A DNA stretch of 64,000 bases from Aestuariirhabdus sp049985285 (GCF_049985285.1 NZ_JBNIEU010000001.1:620001-684000), one strand, 5' to 3'. Positions 7,495 through 15,062 are shown, numbered from the stretch's first letter. Notes: generated by a model from the sequence alone, not told the origin. Made by a program: numbers and translations.

Positions 7495-8334
7495 TCAAAA
7501 CACCCAGCCATCGATAGCATAAAGACCACCGACCACCAGATACTCTCCCTCTCCCTTAAGAAGAGCGGGAAATAGCGCATCGTAGCAGACCACCTTCTGC
7601 CGTGGCACCCGCACCCGCATCACGCGATCACCAAACTCGGAGGCCCGTTCGGCATCACGGGAAAAGGAGTTCAGGTTATTAAGCAACAGCACGGGACTAC
7701 CGCTGGCATCCACCCCCACCTGCTCCAAACCAGCCGCCCTGTTTACCCCGCGATAGAGGAGCAGGTGATCGCTGTCGCCCAAAGCCAACTCGTACTGGCA
7801 GTAGCTGTACAACAGGTCTATCTGCGATTCCAGCGCATTTGTATTGTAAAGACCTCGTGCTCGGGCCTCTATATAGCGGCGATAGGTCTCACTGCTTAAA
7901 TCACGGATAACGCCGCTGTGATAACGGGGAAGTAAGCCAAAGCGTGATTCGACCCAGGCTTTCATTACCGCGCCCTCTCGGCCATCGGTATCAAACCGCC
8001 AGCCGCGGATTGTACGCTGCCAGTTCGCCTTTGGGCGTCCCCCCATCCCCGCCACAAATCCCGCCGCCGCTGGATCATTGAGTGTGAAGTGGACGTCCAT
8101 GTAATCAATGAACTGCTGCGCCCTTTGCGCCTGCTCACTCCATCCAGCAAGACAGGAGAACAGGCCCGGGTACAGCGCATCAACCCCATCGAGTCGAAGG
8201 GGTGCGGGTTGCAATTGAAAGGTCAGGCTACCGAGGATTTTTGCTGGCAGGTTGCAGCGATTGATCGGCAAATAACAACCGTCGGGCAGGCAACAACTAC
8301 TCACCGGTGCACCCACCACCGTTCCGCTGGCCAT
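7495..8334 (-). CDS. draT: DraT, NAD+-dinitrogenase-reductase ADP-ribosyltransferase
   Basis: 279 aa. Transfers ADP-ribose from NAD+ to an arginine (R101 here) of NifH, switching nitrogenase off when ammonium or darkness/energy loss is sensed. DraT features: the CCLPDGCYLPINRCNLPA N-terminus, NWQRTIRGWRFD, LLLYRGVN (the arginine of the ART R-S-E core), the LNNLNSFSRD serine block, and the GEGEYLVVGG acidic motif near the C-terminus. The start at 8334 is chosen over a TTG at 8346; neither has a strong ribosome site. Divergent from nifH, a common arrangement. Its partner DraG lies about 45 kb away. Confidence 0.93.
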   Translation of the reverse strand: MASGTVVGAPVSSCCLPDGCYLPINRCNLPAKILGSLTFQLQPAPLRLDGVDALYPGLFSCLAGWSEQAQRAQQFIDYMDVHFTLNDPAAAGFVAGMGGRPKANWQRTIRGWRFDTDGREGAVMKAWVESRFGLLPRYHSGVIRDLSSETYRRYIEARARGLYNTNALESQIDLLYSYCQYELALGDSDHLLLYRGVNRAAGLEQVGVDASGSPVLLLNNLNSFSRDAERASEFGDRVMRVRVPRQKVVCYDALFPALLKGEGEYLVVGGLYAIDGWVF

Positions 8335-8450
8335 TCCAGCCAGCAATCGATATTCGCTGTTTTTTCACCATCATTTTCCAATCTGACTCGCTCTGTCGCC
8401 GTGTAAGAAAACGGGCTTTGTCGTCATTAACCCTACAGGATTCGCGGCTT

Positions 8451-8466
8451 TGTCGCATACCCACCA
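8451..8466. promoter_or_regulatory. Degenerate NifA-type site upstream of nifH
   Basis: TGT-CGCATACCCA-CCA, one mismatch from TGT-N10-ACA, 82 bp before the -24. It resembles the exact nifE site (TGTCGCATATCCCACA) with one base lost. No exact NifA site was found between 8340 and 8548, so this is the best candidate. Confidence 0.4.
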
Positions 8467-8500
8467 GAGAAAAGCGGCCTCACAAAAGCACAAAAAATTA

Positions 8501-8521
8501 TGATTTATTCATCATAAATCA
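8501..8521. repeat. Inverted repeat in the nifH promoter
   Basis: TGATTTAT-TCATC-ATAAATCA: eight-base perfect arms with a five-base spacer, overlapping the IHF-type site that starts at 8517. Could be a protein-binding dyad or part of the A/T-rich bend. Confidence 0.5.
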
Positions 8522-8529
8522 ATTAGTTA
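8517..8529 (+). promoter_or_regulatory. IHF-type site in the nifH promoter
   Basis: AATCAATTAGTTA matches WATCAA-N4-TTR exactly, 18 bp upstream of the -24 element and between it and the candidate NifA site, the normal place for IHF to bend the DNA. Confidence 0.65.
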
Positions 8530-8547
8530 AATACATTTTGAGCAACT

Positions 8548-8562
8548 TGGCACAAGCGTTGC
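8548..8562 (+). promoter_or_regulatory. Sigma-54 promoter of nifHDKT
   Basis: TGGCAC-AAGCG-TTGC, a perfect -24/-12 element. Transcription would start near 8574, giving a leader of about 42 bases before the nifH ATG at 8616. Confidence 0.92.
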
Positions 8563-8615
8563 GATATACCGGTTGGACCTCATTGGAAATTACGTTGCTT
8601 GAAAGGAGAGTGAAC

Positions 8616-9500
8616 ATGACACTGCGTCAATGTGCAATTTACGGTAAGGGTGGTATCGGTAAATCCACCACCACCCAGAACCTCGTGGCCGCCCTGGCCG
8701 AGGCAGGAAAGAAGGTAATGATTGTCGGCTGCGACCCCAAGGCAGACTCGACTCGATTAATCCTTCACTCCAAAGCCCAGACCTCCGTGATGGAAATGGC
8801 TGCCGAGTTGGGCACCGTTGAAGACCTGGAACTGGAAGATGTGCTGCAAGTTGGCTACCAGGATATCAAGTGTGTCGAGTCAGGCGGCCCGGAGCCCGGT
8901 GTTGGCTGCGCAGGTCGCGGTGTTATCACCGCCATCAACTTCCTCGAAGAGGAGGGCGCCTATAGCGACGACCTCGACTTCGTGTTTTACGATGTTTTGG
9001 GGGACGTGGTTTGTGGCGGCTTCGCCATGCCGATTCGCGAAAACAAAGCCCAGGAGATCTACATCGTATGCTCTGGCGAGATGATGGCGATGTACGCCGC
9101 CAACAACATCTCCAAGGGGATCGTTAAATACGCCAGCTCCGGTAGCGTGCGCCTTGCGGGCCTGATCTGTAACTCCCGTAACACCGACCGCGAAGATGAA
9201 TTGATCGAAGCCCTGGCGGCCAAGATCGGTACCCAGATGATCCACTTCGTACCACGGGACAATATCGTGCAGCACGCTGAGATCCGTCGTATGACCGTGA
9301 TCGAATACGATCCAAGCTGCAACCAGGCGGACGAGTATCGCGCGTTGGCCAGAAAGGTGATCGATAACACCCTGTTCGTGGTTCCCAATCCCTGCACCAT
9401 GGATGAGCTCGAGGATCTGCTGATGGAGTTCGGCATCATGGAGGTTGAAGACGAAACCATCGTCGGCAAAACCGCCGCCGAGCTTGCGGCAGAAGGTTAA
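8616..9500 (+). CDS. nifH: NifH, nitrogenase Fe protein (dinitrogenase reductase)
   Basis: 294 aa. Homodimeric ATP-driven electron donor to the MoFe protein; it also acts in FeMo-co synthesis. P-loop GKGGIGKST at residues 10-18; [4Fe-4S] ligands C98 and C133; R101 in GCAGRGVI is the DraT ADP-ribosylation target. The ATG at 8616 is preceded by GAAAGGAG and matches the usual NifH start (MTLRQCAIYGKGG); the frame is open further upstream but that part overlaps the promoter. First gene of nifHDKT. A long imperfect hairpin follows at 9535-9576. Confidence 0.99.
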   Translation: MTLRQCAIYGKGGIGKSTTTQNLVAALAEAGKKVMIVGCDPKADSTRLILHSKAQTSVMEMAAELGTVEDLELEDVLQVGYQDIKCVESGGPEPGVGCAGRGVITAINFLEEEGAYSDDLDFVFYDVLGDVVCGGFAMPIRENKAQEIYIVCSGEMMAMYAANNISKGIVKYASSGSVRLAGLICNSRNTDREDELIEALAAKIGTQMIHFVPRDNIVQHAEIRRMTVIEYDPSCNQADEYRALARKVIDNTLFVVPNPCTMDELEDLLMEFGIMEVEDETIVGKTAAELAAEG

Positions 9501-9534
9501 GCACTCGTCCGCAAACGATGCTGAGGTTCAGGTC

Positions 9535-9576
9535 GGCTTGCAACAGGGGAATCGATAACATCCCGTTTTGCGAGCC
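9535..9576 (+). other. Stem-loop between nifH and nifD
   Basis: Arms 9535-9550 and 9561-9576 pair over 16 positions with two mismatches and one G-T wobble, around a 10-base loop; TTTCTC follows. It may act as a partial terminator or a 3' stabiliser that keeps nifH mRNA above nifDK. It is inferred from base pairing only. Confidence 0.55.
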
Positions 9577-9629
9577 TTTCTCACACCACAGCCGATTTGC
9601 GACTACAGGTTCTAACGAAGGTACTCATT

Positions 9630-11069
9630 ATGTCGAGTTTAAATATTGAAGAGACCAAAGCGCTGATTGAAGAGGTGCTTGAGGTCTATCCGGAGAAGGC
9701 CAAAGCGGATCGCGCCAAGCACCTCACGGTAGCCGAGCCCGGACAGGAAACCAAAGGCTGTATCACTTCCAACCGCAAGGCTTTACCGGGTGTACTTACC
9801 AACCGGGGTTGCGCCTACGCCGGCTCCAAAGGGGTGGTCTGGGGTCCGATCAAAGATATGATTCATATCTCCCACGGCCCCGTCGGCTGTGGCCAGTACT
9901 CTCGCGCAGGCCGACGTAACTACTATGTCGGCACCACCGGCGTCGACAGCTACGGCACCATGAATTTCACCTCGGACTTCCAGGAAAAGGATATCGTCTT
10001 TGGCGGTGACAAGAAGCTGGAAAACCTGATCGACGAAATCGAGCAGCTATTTCCGCTCAACAAGGGTATTTCGGTGCAATCGGAGTGTCCTATTGGCCTG
10101 ATCGGAGACGATATCGAAGCGGTCGCCAAAAACAAATCGGCCGAGATTGGCAAGCCGGTCGTGCCGGTGCGCTGTGAAGGTTTCCGTGGCGTGTCCCAGT
10201 CACTGGGTCATCACATCGCCAATGATGCCGTGCGCGACTGGGTTCTTTCCGAGGACAACAAGCGCGAGGTCGGCCCCTACGACGTCGCCCTGATCGCCGA
10301 CTACAACATCGGTGGTGACGCCTGGTCGTCACGTATTCTGCTTGAGGAGATGGGACTTAACGTGGTCACCCAGTGGTCCGGGGACGGTACCCTTAACGAA
10401 GTGAAAAACAACGTTAACGTAAAACTCAACCTGCTCCACTGCTACCGCTCTATGAACTATCTGGCCCGTCATATGGAAGAGAAGTATGAGATTCCATGGG
10501 TCGAGTTCAACTTCTTCGGGCCCACCAAAACCGAGGAAAGCCTGCGCAAAATTGCCAGCTTCTTTGACGAAACCATTCAGGCTAACGCCGAGAAGGTAAT
10601 CGCCAAATACAAAGCACAAACAGAAGCGGTTATCGCCAAGTATCGCTCTCGCCTTGCCGGCAAGCGCGTCATGCTTTACGTCGGTGGCTTGCGACCTCGT
10701 CATACCATCGGTGCCTATCAGGATCTGGGCATGGAGGTGGTGGGTACCGGCTACGAGTTTGGTCATAACGACGACTACGAACGCACCCTCGAAGACCTCA
10801 GCAACGCCACCCTGTTGTATGACGACGTTACCGGTTTTGAATTCGAGGAGTTTGTCAAAAAGATCAAACCCGACCTGATCGGTGGCGGTATCAAGGAGAA
10901 GTACATCTTCCAGAAGATGGGCATCCCCTTCCGTCAGATGCACTCCTGGGACTACTCCGGCCCCTATCACGGCTATGACGGCTTCGCCATCTTCGCCCGC
11001 GATATGGATATGACCCTGAATAACCCGTGCTGGAAAGAGATGACCGCGCCCTGGAAAAAGAGCGCCTGA
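9630..11069 (+). CDS. nifD: NifD, nitrogenase MoFe protein alpha chain
   Basis: 479 aa. Carries FeMo-co and shares the P-cluster with NifK. P-cluster cysteines C61, C87 and C153 are visible (NRGCAYAGSKG, GPVGCGQYS, SECPIGLIGDD). The FeMo-co cysteine is in LLHCYRSMNYL near 272 and the FeMo-co histidine in QMHSWDYSGPYHG near 440. The ATG at 9630 follows AACGAAGG. It lies 129 bp after nifH, behind the 9535-9576 stem-loop. Standard molybdenum type: MoFe alpha chain with no sign of vnf/anf features. Confidence 0.99.
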   Translation: MSSLNIEETKALIEEVLEVYPEKAKADRAKHLTVAEPGQETKGCITSNRKALPGVLTNRGCAYAGSKGVVWGPIKDMIHISHGPVGCGQYSRAGRRNYYVGTTGVDSYGTMNFTSDFQEKDIVFGGDKKLENLIDEIEQLFPLNKGISVQSECPIGLIGDDIEAVAKNKSAEIGKPVVPVRCEGFRGVSQSLGHHIANDAVRDWVLSEDNKREVGPYDVALIADYNIGGDAWSSRILLEEMGLNVVTQWSGDGTLNEVKNNVNVKLNLLHCYRSMNYLARHMEEKYEIPWVEFNFFGPTKTEESLRKIASFFDETIQANAEKVIAKYKAQTEAVIAKYRSRLAGKRVMLYVGGLRPRHTIGAYQDLGMEVVGTGYEFGHNDDYERTLEDLSNATLLYDDVTGFEFEEFVKKIKPDLIGGGIKEKYIFQKMGIPFRQMHSWDYSGPYHGYDGFAIFARDMDMTLNNPCWKEMTAPWKKSA

Positions 11070-11092
11070 TCAAATCCCACTTACTACATTGT

Positions 11093-11108
11093 GGCAGGAA
11101 TATCTGCC
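11093..11108 (+). other. Short stem-loop between nifD and nifK
   Basis: GGCAG-GAATAT-CTGCC: five-base perfect stem, six-base loop, in the 94-bp nifD-nifK gap. Small; may mark an mRNA processing point. No T-run. Confidence 0.35.
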
Positions 11109-11163
11109 GTGGTTTCACTACCGTCGTTAGTCCACATTAGAGTGGCGCGATTGGGAGGTTAAA

Positions 11164-12735
11164 ATGAGTCAAATTGCAGAAGATGTAAAACCCTGTTACC
11201 CGCTGTTTCAGCAGCCGGAATATCAGGAACTGCTGGCCAAGAAGAAGGCCGGCATGGAAGACCCCGCCGCCGATGCCAAGGTGAAGGAGATCTTTGACTG
11301 GACCACCACCGAAGAGTACCAGGAGATCAACTTCGCCCGTAAATCGCTTACCGTCGACCCGGCCAAGGCATGCCAGCCCCTGGGCGCAGTGCTCTGTGCA
11401 CTGGGTTTTGAAAAGACCCTGCCCTACGTTCATGGATCCCAGGGTTGTGTGGCGTATTTCCGCACCTATTTCAACCGTCACTTCAAAGAGCCAGTGATGA
11501 CCGTCTCTGACTCAATGACCGAAGATTCGGCAGTGTTCGGTGGCCAACAAAATATGAAAGATGGCCTCGAAAATGCGAACGCCCTCTATAAGCCCGAGAT
11601 CATCGCCGTCTCTACCACCTGCATGGCGGAAGTGATCGGAGACGACTTGAACGCGTTTATCGGCAACGCCAAGAAAGAGGGTCATCTTCCCGTCGAGATG
11701 CCCACCCCCTTCGCCCATACCCCGAGTTTTGTCGGCAGCCACACTAACGGCTGGGATGGTATGTTCGAGGGCTTTGCCCGCACCTTTACCCTCAATCAAA
11801 TGGAGGATAAAGAGGTCGGTAGCAACGGTAAAATCAATCTGGTACCCGGTTTCGAAACTTACCTCGGCAACTACCGTGTGTTGAAGCGGATGATGGCCGA
11901 AATGGAGGTCGAAGCCAGCCTGCTTAGCGATCCGAGTGAGGTGCTCGATACTCCGGCAGACGGCAAGTACCGCATGTACGAAGGCGGCACCACTCAGGCT
12001 GAAATAAAGGATGCCCCCAACGCCATCGACACCCTGCTGCTACAACCCTGGGGTTTGCCCAAGACCAAAAAATTCGTCAAAACCACATGGAAGCAGCCCG
12101 CCAGCGAAATCGCGCCGCCGATGGGACTGGCAGGAACCGATGAATTTCTGATGAAGGTTTCAGAGCTGACCGGAAAAGAGATTCCCGAAAGCCTGGCGCT
12201 GGAACGGGGCCGTCTTGTCGATATGATGCAAGACTCCCACACCTGGATGCACGGCAAAAAATTTGCCCTCTACGGTGATCCCGACTTTGTCATGGCGCTG
12301 GCCGGGTTCCTGTTGGAGCTGGGTTCCGAGCCATCGATCATCCTTTGCCAGAACGGCAACAAGCGCTGGGGAAGAGCGATGCAGGCCAAACTGGATGCCT
12401 CACCCTTCGGCGCCAATTGCGAAGTGCACTATGGCAAGGACCTGTGGCACCTGCGTTCGCTACTGTTCACCAATAAACCAGACTTTGTCATCGGTAACAG
12501 CTACGGAAAATTCCTGCAGCGCGATACCCTCGCCAAAGGCAAGGAGTTCGAAGTACCGCTGATCCGTCTCGGCTTCCCGATCTTCGATCGCCATCACCTG
12601 CATCGTCAAACCACCCTTGGCTACGAAGGTGCCATGCAGATGTTGACTACGCTGGTGAATTCGGTGCTCGAAAAACTCGATGCCGAAACCATGGAGATCG
12701 GCGTTACCGACTACAACTTCGACCTGGTTCGCTAG
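11164..12735 (+). CDS. nifK: NifK, nitrogenase MoFe protein beta chain
   Basis: 523 aa. Beta chain of the MoFe protein; binds the P-cluster with NifD. The N-terminal extension typical of Mo-type NifK (residues 1-60, MSQIAEDVKPCYPLFQQPEY) precedes the P-cluster segments: PAKACQPLGA near 70, GSQGCVAYFRTYFNRHFKEP near 95, and STTCMAEVIGDDL near 155. The C-terminus ends YNFDLVR, as is usual. The ATG at 11164 follows GGGAGGTTAAA. It is separated by 51 bp, with a strong hairpin, from nifT. Confidence 0.99.
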   Translation: MSQIAEDVKPCYPLFQQPEYQELLAKKKAGMEDPAADAKVKEIFDWTTTEEYQEINFARKSLTVDPAKACQPLGAVLCALGFEKTLPYVHGSQGCVAYFRTYFNRHFKEPVMTVSDSMTEDSAVFGGQQNMKDGLENANALYKPEIIAVSTTCMAEVIGDDLNAFIGNAKKEGHLPVEMPTPFAHTPSFVGSHTNGWDGMFEGFARTFTLNQMEDKEVGSNGKINLVPGFETYLGNYRVLKRMMAEMEVEASLLSDPSEVLDTPADGKYRMYEGGTTQAEIKDAPNAIDTLLLQPWGLPKTKKFVKTTWKQPASEIAPPMGLAGTDEFLMKVSELTGKEIPESLALERGRLVDMMQDSHTWMHGKKFALYGDPDFVMALAGFLLELGSEPSIILCQNGNKRWGRAMQAKLDASPFGANCEVHYGKDLWHLRSLLFTNKPDFVIGNSYGKFLQRDTLAKGKEFEVPLIRLGFPIFDRHHLHRQTTLGYEGAMQMLTTLVNSVLEKLDAETMEIGVTDYNFDLVR

Positions 12736-12741
12736 GCCAAC

Positions 12742-12770
12742 ATCGGGGAGAGTTGTAAGCTCTCCCCGAT
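12742..12770 (+). other. Strong stem-loop between nifK and nifT
   Basis: An 11-base perfect stem (12742-12752 with 12760-12770) and a seven-base loop TTGTAAG. No T-run follows, so it is more likely a 3' stabiliser for nifHDK mRNA than a full terminator; the nifT ribosome site (CAGGAG) begins five bases later. Confidence 0.65.
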
Positions 12771-12786
12771 ACTTCAGGAGAATCCA

Positions 12787-12993
12787 ATGCCCAGCGTAAT
12801 GCTCAGGGAAAACGAAGGTCGCCTCTCACTGTACATCGCCAAGAAAGATCTCGAAGCGATGGTTGTCTCACTGGAACATGACAGCAGCGAACACTGGGGT
12901 GGACGGATCGAACTGGACGATGGCAGCGCCTGGTACCTCGACCCTATGGACAAACCCAAACTGCCTAAAACCGTACGGGTTCGCCGGGCTTAA
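12787..12993 (+). CDS. nifT: NifT/FixU family protein
   Basis: 68 aa. Small conserved protein found after nifK in many diazotrophs; its precise function is unknown. The family pattern MPSVMLRENEGRLSLYIAKKDLE, the GGRIELDDGS block and the C-terminal LPKTVRVRRA are visible. CAGGAG lies seven bases before the ATG. It sits in the nifHDKT operon just after a strong hairpin. Confidence 0.93.
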   Translation: MPSVMLRENEGRLSLYIAKKDLEAMVVSLEHDSSEHWGGRIELDDGSAWYLDPMDKPKLPKTVRVRRA

Positions 12994-13032
12994 GGCGCAC
13001 CTATTACTCTTACTATCGACAAGGAGTAGATC

Positions 13033-13227
13033 ATGGCACTGACTATTATTGAAGATGAATGTATCTCTTGTGGCGACTGCGTCCCGGAGTGTCCTACCGA
13101 ATCGATTACCGAAAGTTTGGTAGCATTCAAGATTAAGGCCGACAGTTGCACAGAGTGCGAAGGCGAATCTGACAAGCCTAAATGCGTCGTTATCTGCCCG
13201 ATTGATGACTGCATCGTGGCGGCTTGA
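13033..13227 (+). CDS. 2[4Fe-4S] ferredoxin, nif-associated
   Basis: 64 aa. Two four-cysteine motifs: CISCGDCVPECP at residues 11-22, and CTECEGESDKPKCVVICP near 38-55, where an eight-residue loop sits between the second and third cysteines as in Allochromatium-type ferredoxins. Probably passes electrons to nitrogenase or to cofactor-synthesis enzymes. AAGGAG precedes the ATG. Located between nifT and a NifX/NifY-like gene. Confidence 0.9.
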   Translation: MALTIIEDECISCGDCVPECPTESITESLVAFKIKADSCTECEGESDKPKCVVICPIDDCIVAA

Positions 13228-13250
13228 TCAGGTTCTTTCCAATTCTGACA

Positions 13251-13272
13251 TGGCGTCTTTTACCAGACGCCA
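13251..13272 (+). other. Stem-loop between the ferredoxin and nifX/Y-like genes
   Basis: TGGCGTCT-TTTACC-AGACGCCA: eight-base perfect stem. No T-run after it; the following gene's ribosome site comes 13 bases later. Third clear hairpin between genes of the nifHDKT operon. Confidence 0.55.
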
Positions 13273-13296
13273 TTCCATTAACAGCAGGAGATGCAG

Positions 13297-13698
13297 ATGA
13301 GTAAAAATCACTTTCAATTCACCATCGCCTTCGCCACCAACGGAGGGGATGTGATCGATGGCCACTTTGGAAGCTGTACCCAGTTCGACATCTATCGTTT
13401 CGACGTTGACAGCATCCTGTTCGTAGAAAGTCGCACTGCCAAATCCGTTGAAGGCATCGAAAAAAATGGCGTACGCGCTGATCAGCTAAGCGACTGCGAC
13501 CTGCTCTTTGTCGCCTCAATCGGCGGTCCCGCAGCGGCCAAGGTGATACGCCATGGCATTCACCCGCTGAAAGACACCCAGCTGACTCCTGTTTATGACG
13601 CCCTCAAACGGCTGCAAAATGTACTCGCAACCAATCCTCCGCCCTGGATGGCGAAACGGATGGGGCTTCGCCCCAGCGCTATTCTGGAGGCGGGATAA
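13297..13698 (+). CDS. NifX/NifY-family cofactor-binding protein
   Basis: 133 aa. Belongs to the dinitrogenase iron-molybdenum cofactor family (NifX, NifY, NafY, NifB C-terminus). The conserved N-terminal strand and loop FTIAFATNGGDVIDGHFGSCTQF, with the HFG motif, are present, and the C-terminal PPWMAKRMG resembles the PPHWL end of NifX. Located after nifK-nifT, the NifY position, but shorter than Azotobacter NifY. The ribosome site AGGAG (13286-13290) directly touches the ATG at 13291 but lies six bases from the ATG at 13297, so the latter is taken. Possible role: holding FeMo-co or apo-MoFe protein during maturation. Confidence 0.85.
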   Translation: MSKNHFQFTIAFATNGGDVIDGHFGSCTQFDIYRFDVDSILFVESRTAKSVEGIEKNGVRADQLSDCDLLFVASIGGPAAAKVIRHGIHPLKDTQLTPVYDALKRLQNVLATNPPPWMAKRMGLRPSAILEAG

Positions 13699-13733
13699 TC
13701 TCTGTGTGTGTGTGCTCTCTGCGTAAGCACTTT

Positions 13734-13755
13734 GGGGCCTTCGGGCCCCCTTTTT
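13734..13755 (+). terminator. Rho-independent terminator of the nifHDKT operon
   Basis: GGGGCC-TTCG-GGCCCC followed by C and five T. The UUCG tetraloop makes it strong. The first 102-bp repeat begins at the last T of the tract. Confidence 0.85.
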
Positions 13756-14162
13756 ATGTACAGGATGTACGGTATGGCGCGAGCCGAAAACTGCTCCTGC
13801 GTTTTGGGCACTTCCGGCGTCCCTGCCGGTCGGAGCCATGGACGGCGGTAGCGCCCTATGTACAGGATGTACGGTATGGCGCGGGCCGAAAACTGCTCCT
13901 GCGTTTTAGGCACTTCCGGCGTCCCTGCCGGTCGGAGCCATGGACGGCGGTAGCGCCCTATGTACAGGATGTACGGTATGGCGCGGGCCGAAAACTGCTC
14001 CTGCGTTTTAGGCACTTCCGGCGTCCCTGCCGGTCGGAGCCATGGACGGCGGTAGCGCCCTATGTACAGGATGTACGGTATGGCGCGAGCCGAAAACTGC
14101 TCCTGCGTTTTGGGCACTTCCGGCGTCCCTGCCGGTCGGAGCCAGGGACGGCGGTAGCGCCC
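13755..14162. repeat. Tandem array of four 102-bp repeats
   Basis: Four head-to-tail copies start at 13755, 13857, 13959 and 14061; ten more bases of a fifth copy follow (14163-14172). Copies 2 and 3 look identical; 1 and 4 differ at a few positions (GCGAG/GCGGG; TTTTG/TTTTA; CATGG/CAGGG). Each starts with the dyad GTACA-GGA-TGTAC and contains a GC-rich part with CCGGCGTCCCTGCCGG. The period is a multiple of three, so long frames stay open on both strands, but these encode no recognisable protein. Related copies lie at 61601-61820 and near 50937. Together with 13699-13754 it fills the gap between the nifX/Y-like gene and cowN. Confidence 0.95.
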
Positions 14163-14190
14163 TATGTACAGACATGAAAATGAGGAGCCT

Positions 14191-14472
14191 ATGAACCACT
14201 CCCCTTGCAGCGATCGCTATGTCTCATTTTGCGGTCTTGATTGCGAGCAGCGAGCCTCCAGCCTGATGCACGAGCTCGCACAAATTATTCACCAGTTCGA
14301 GCCCGATAACAGGTTCTGGAATAAATTCCTCACACGGGCCCAGGGCGAAGGCGCACCCGATGCACTGTTTATGATCCACTCCTATGTTTTCTACCTTCGC
14401 GAGCTATTGGAAGATCACGAGCAGGAGCAGGCACTGGAGTGGCTTCAGGCAATTGAGGAGCAATGCTGTTAG
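14191..14472 (+). CDS. cowN: CowN, nitrogenase protection from carbon monoxide
   Basis: 93 aa. CowN sustains nitrogen fixation in the presence of CO, an inhibitor that binds FeMo-co. Family landmarks: DRYVSFCGLDCEQRASSLM near residues 7-25, the NRFWNKFLTR block, DALFMIHSYVFYLRELLEDH and the C-terminal EEQCC. The ATG at 14191 has GAGGAG six bases upstream; a start at 14164 would begin inside the repeat remnant. It is preceded by the nifHDKT terminator and the 102-bp array, and no sigma-54 element was found within that array, so how it is transcribed is unclear. Confidence 0.9.
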   Translation: MNHSPCSDRYVSFCGLDCEQRASSLMHELAQIIHQFEPDNRFWNKFLTRAQGEGAPDALFMIHSYVFYLRELLEDHEQEQALEWLQAIEEQCC

Positions 14473-14487
14473 AGCCCCGGAACCGGA

Positions 14488-14946
14488 CTAGGCAACGCGC
14501 AGCATCTCGATATGAGGGATGCCATCTTCGTCGTAGGGATCACCCACCGCGGCAAATCCAAACTCGCTGTAAAACGCTAACAGGTAGTGCTGGGCGGAGA
14601 TTCTCAGGGCAGTATCGGGATACAGCTCCTGCGCACGGGCGATCGCTTGTGCAGTTAACTTTCTACCGATGCCACGACCGCGCACCGAGGGTGCGGTAAC
14701 CACGCGTCCCAGTGAGGGTTCCTCGTAGTTCACGCCGGGAAAAACAATCCGCAGGTAGGCCACTAACTGTCGATCCCGCTCTTCTCCTTCCCACCCCATA
14801 AGGTGCCATGAACAGTCATCGGCACCGTCTGCGTCGAGATAGGGACAGTGCTGCTCCACCACAAAAACCGTCTGGCGCAGCGCCAGAATCGCGTAAAGCT
14901 CATCGCAAGACAGCGATGCGTAAGAGGAGCACTGCCAACGGATCAT
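14488..14946 (-). CDS. GNAT N-acetyltransferase of the ElaA family
   Basis: 152 aa. ElaA-like acetyltransferase: MIRWQCSSYASLSCDELYAILALRQTVF at the N-terminus, the acetyl-CoA-binding pattern VRGRGIGRKL near residues 90-99, and the C-terminal FGFAAVGDPYDEDGIPHIEM signature, typical of ElaA. The substrate is unknown. Convergent with cowN, 15 bp apart. Not linked in function to nif as far as can be seen. Confidence 0.88.
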   Translation of the reverse strand: MIRWQCSSYASLSCDELYAILALRQTVFVVEQHCPYLDADGADDCSWHLMGWEGEERDRQLVAYLRIVFPGVNYEEPSLGRVVTAPSVRGRGIGRKLTAQAIARAQELYPDTALRISAQHYLLAFYSEFGFAAVGDPYDEDGIPHIEMLRVA

Positions 14947-15062
14947 TGTTCACCTTTTATCGCCGAGACTCTCTGCGGGGGGAACGGTGGGAGATTCCGG
15001 AAAACCTCCCGCCCGCGCCAACGAACTCTAAAAGCTACCCCGTCAGGGTTGCGCTTTTGGCA

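Noticed and set aside
8419..8437. TGT ... ACA upstream of nifH as a NifA site.
   Set aside because: The spacing is 13, not 10 or 11, bases.
10329..10970. Open frame of 213 codons antisense to nifD.
   Set aside because: Shadow of nifD codon pattern; no family resemblance.
11092..11107. TGGCAG before nifK as a second sigma-54 promoter.
   Set aside because: The -12 half at the right spacing is TCTG, not TTGC; the sequence is better explained as a small hairpin.
13755..14162. The repeat array as a CRISPR.
   Set aside because: The units are 102 bp and directly abut with no variable spacers; no cas genes are nearby.
13593..14199. Long open frames on both strands across the 102-bp repeats, predicting repetitive proteins of up to 174 aa.
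   Set aside because: They exist because the repeat length is a multiple of three and lacks stops; there is no ribosome site, no known domain, and the plus and minus versions are equally open.
14191..14472. cowN as part of the nifHDKT transcript.
   Set aside because: A strong terminator (13734-13755) and the repeat array separate them; read-through cannot be excluded but should not be assumed.
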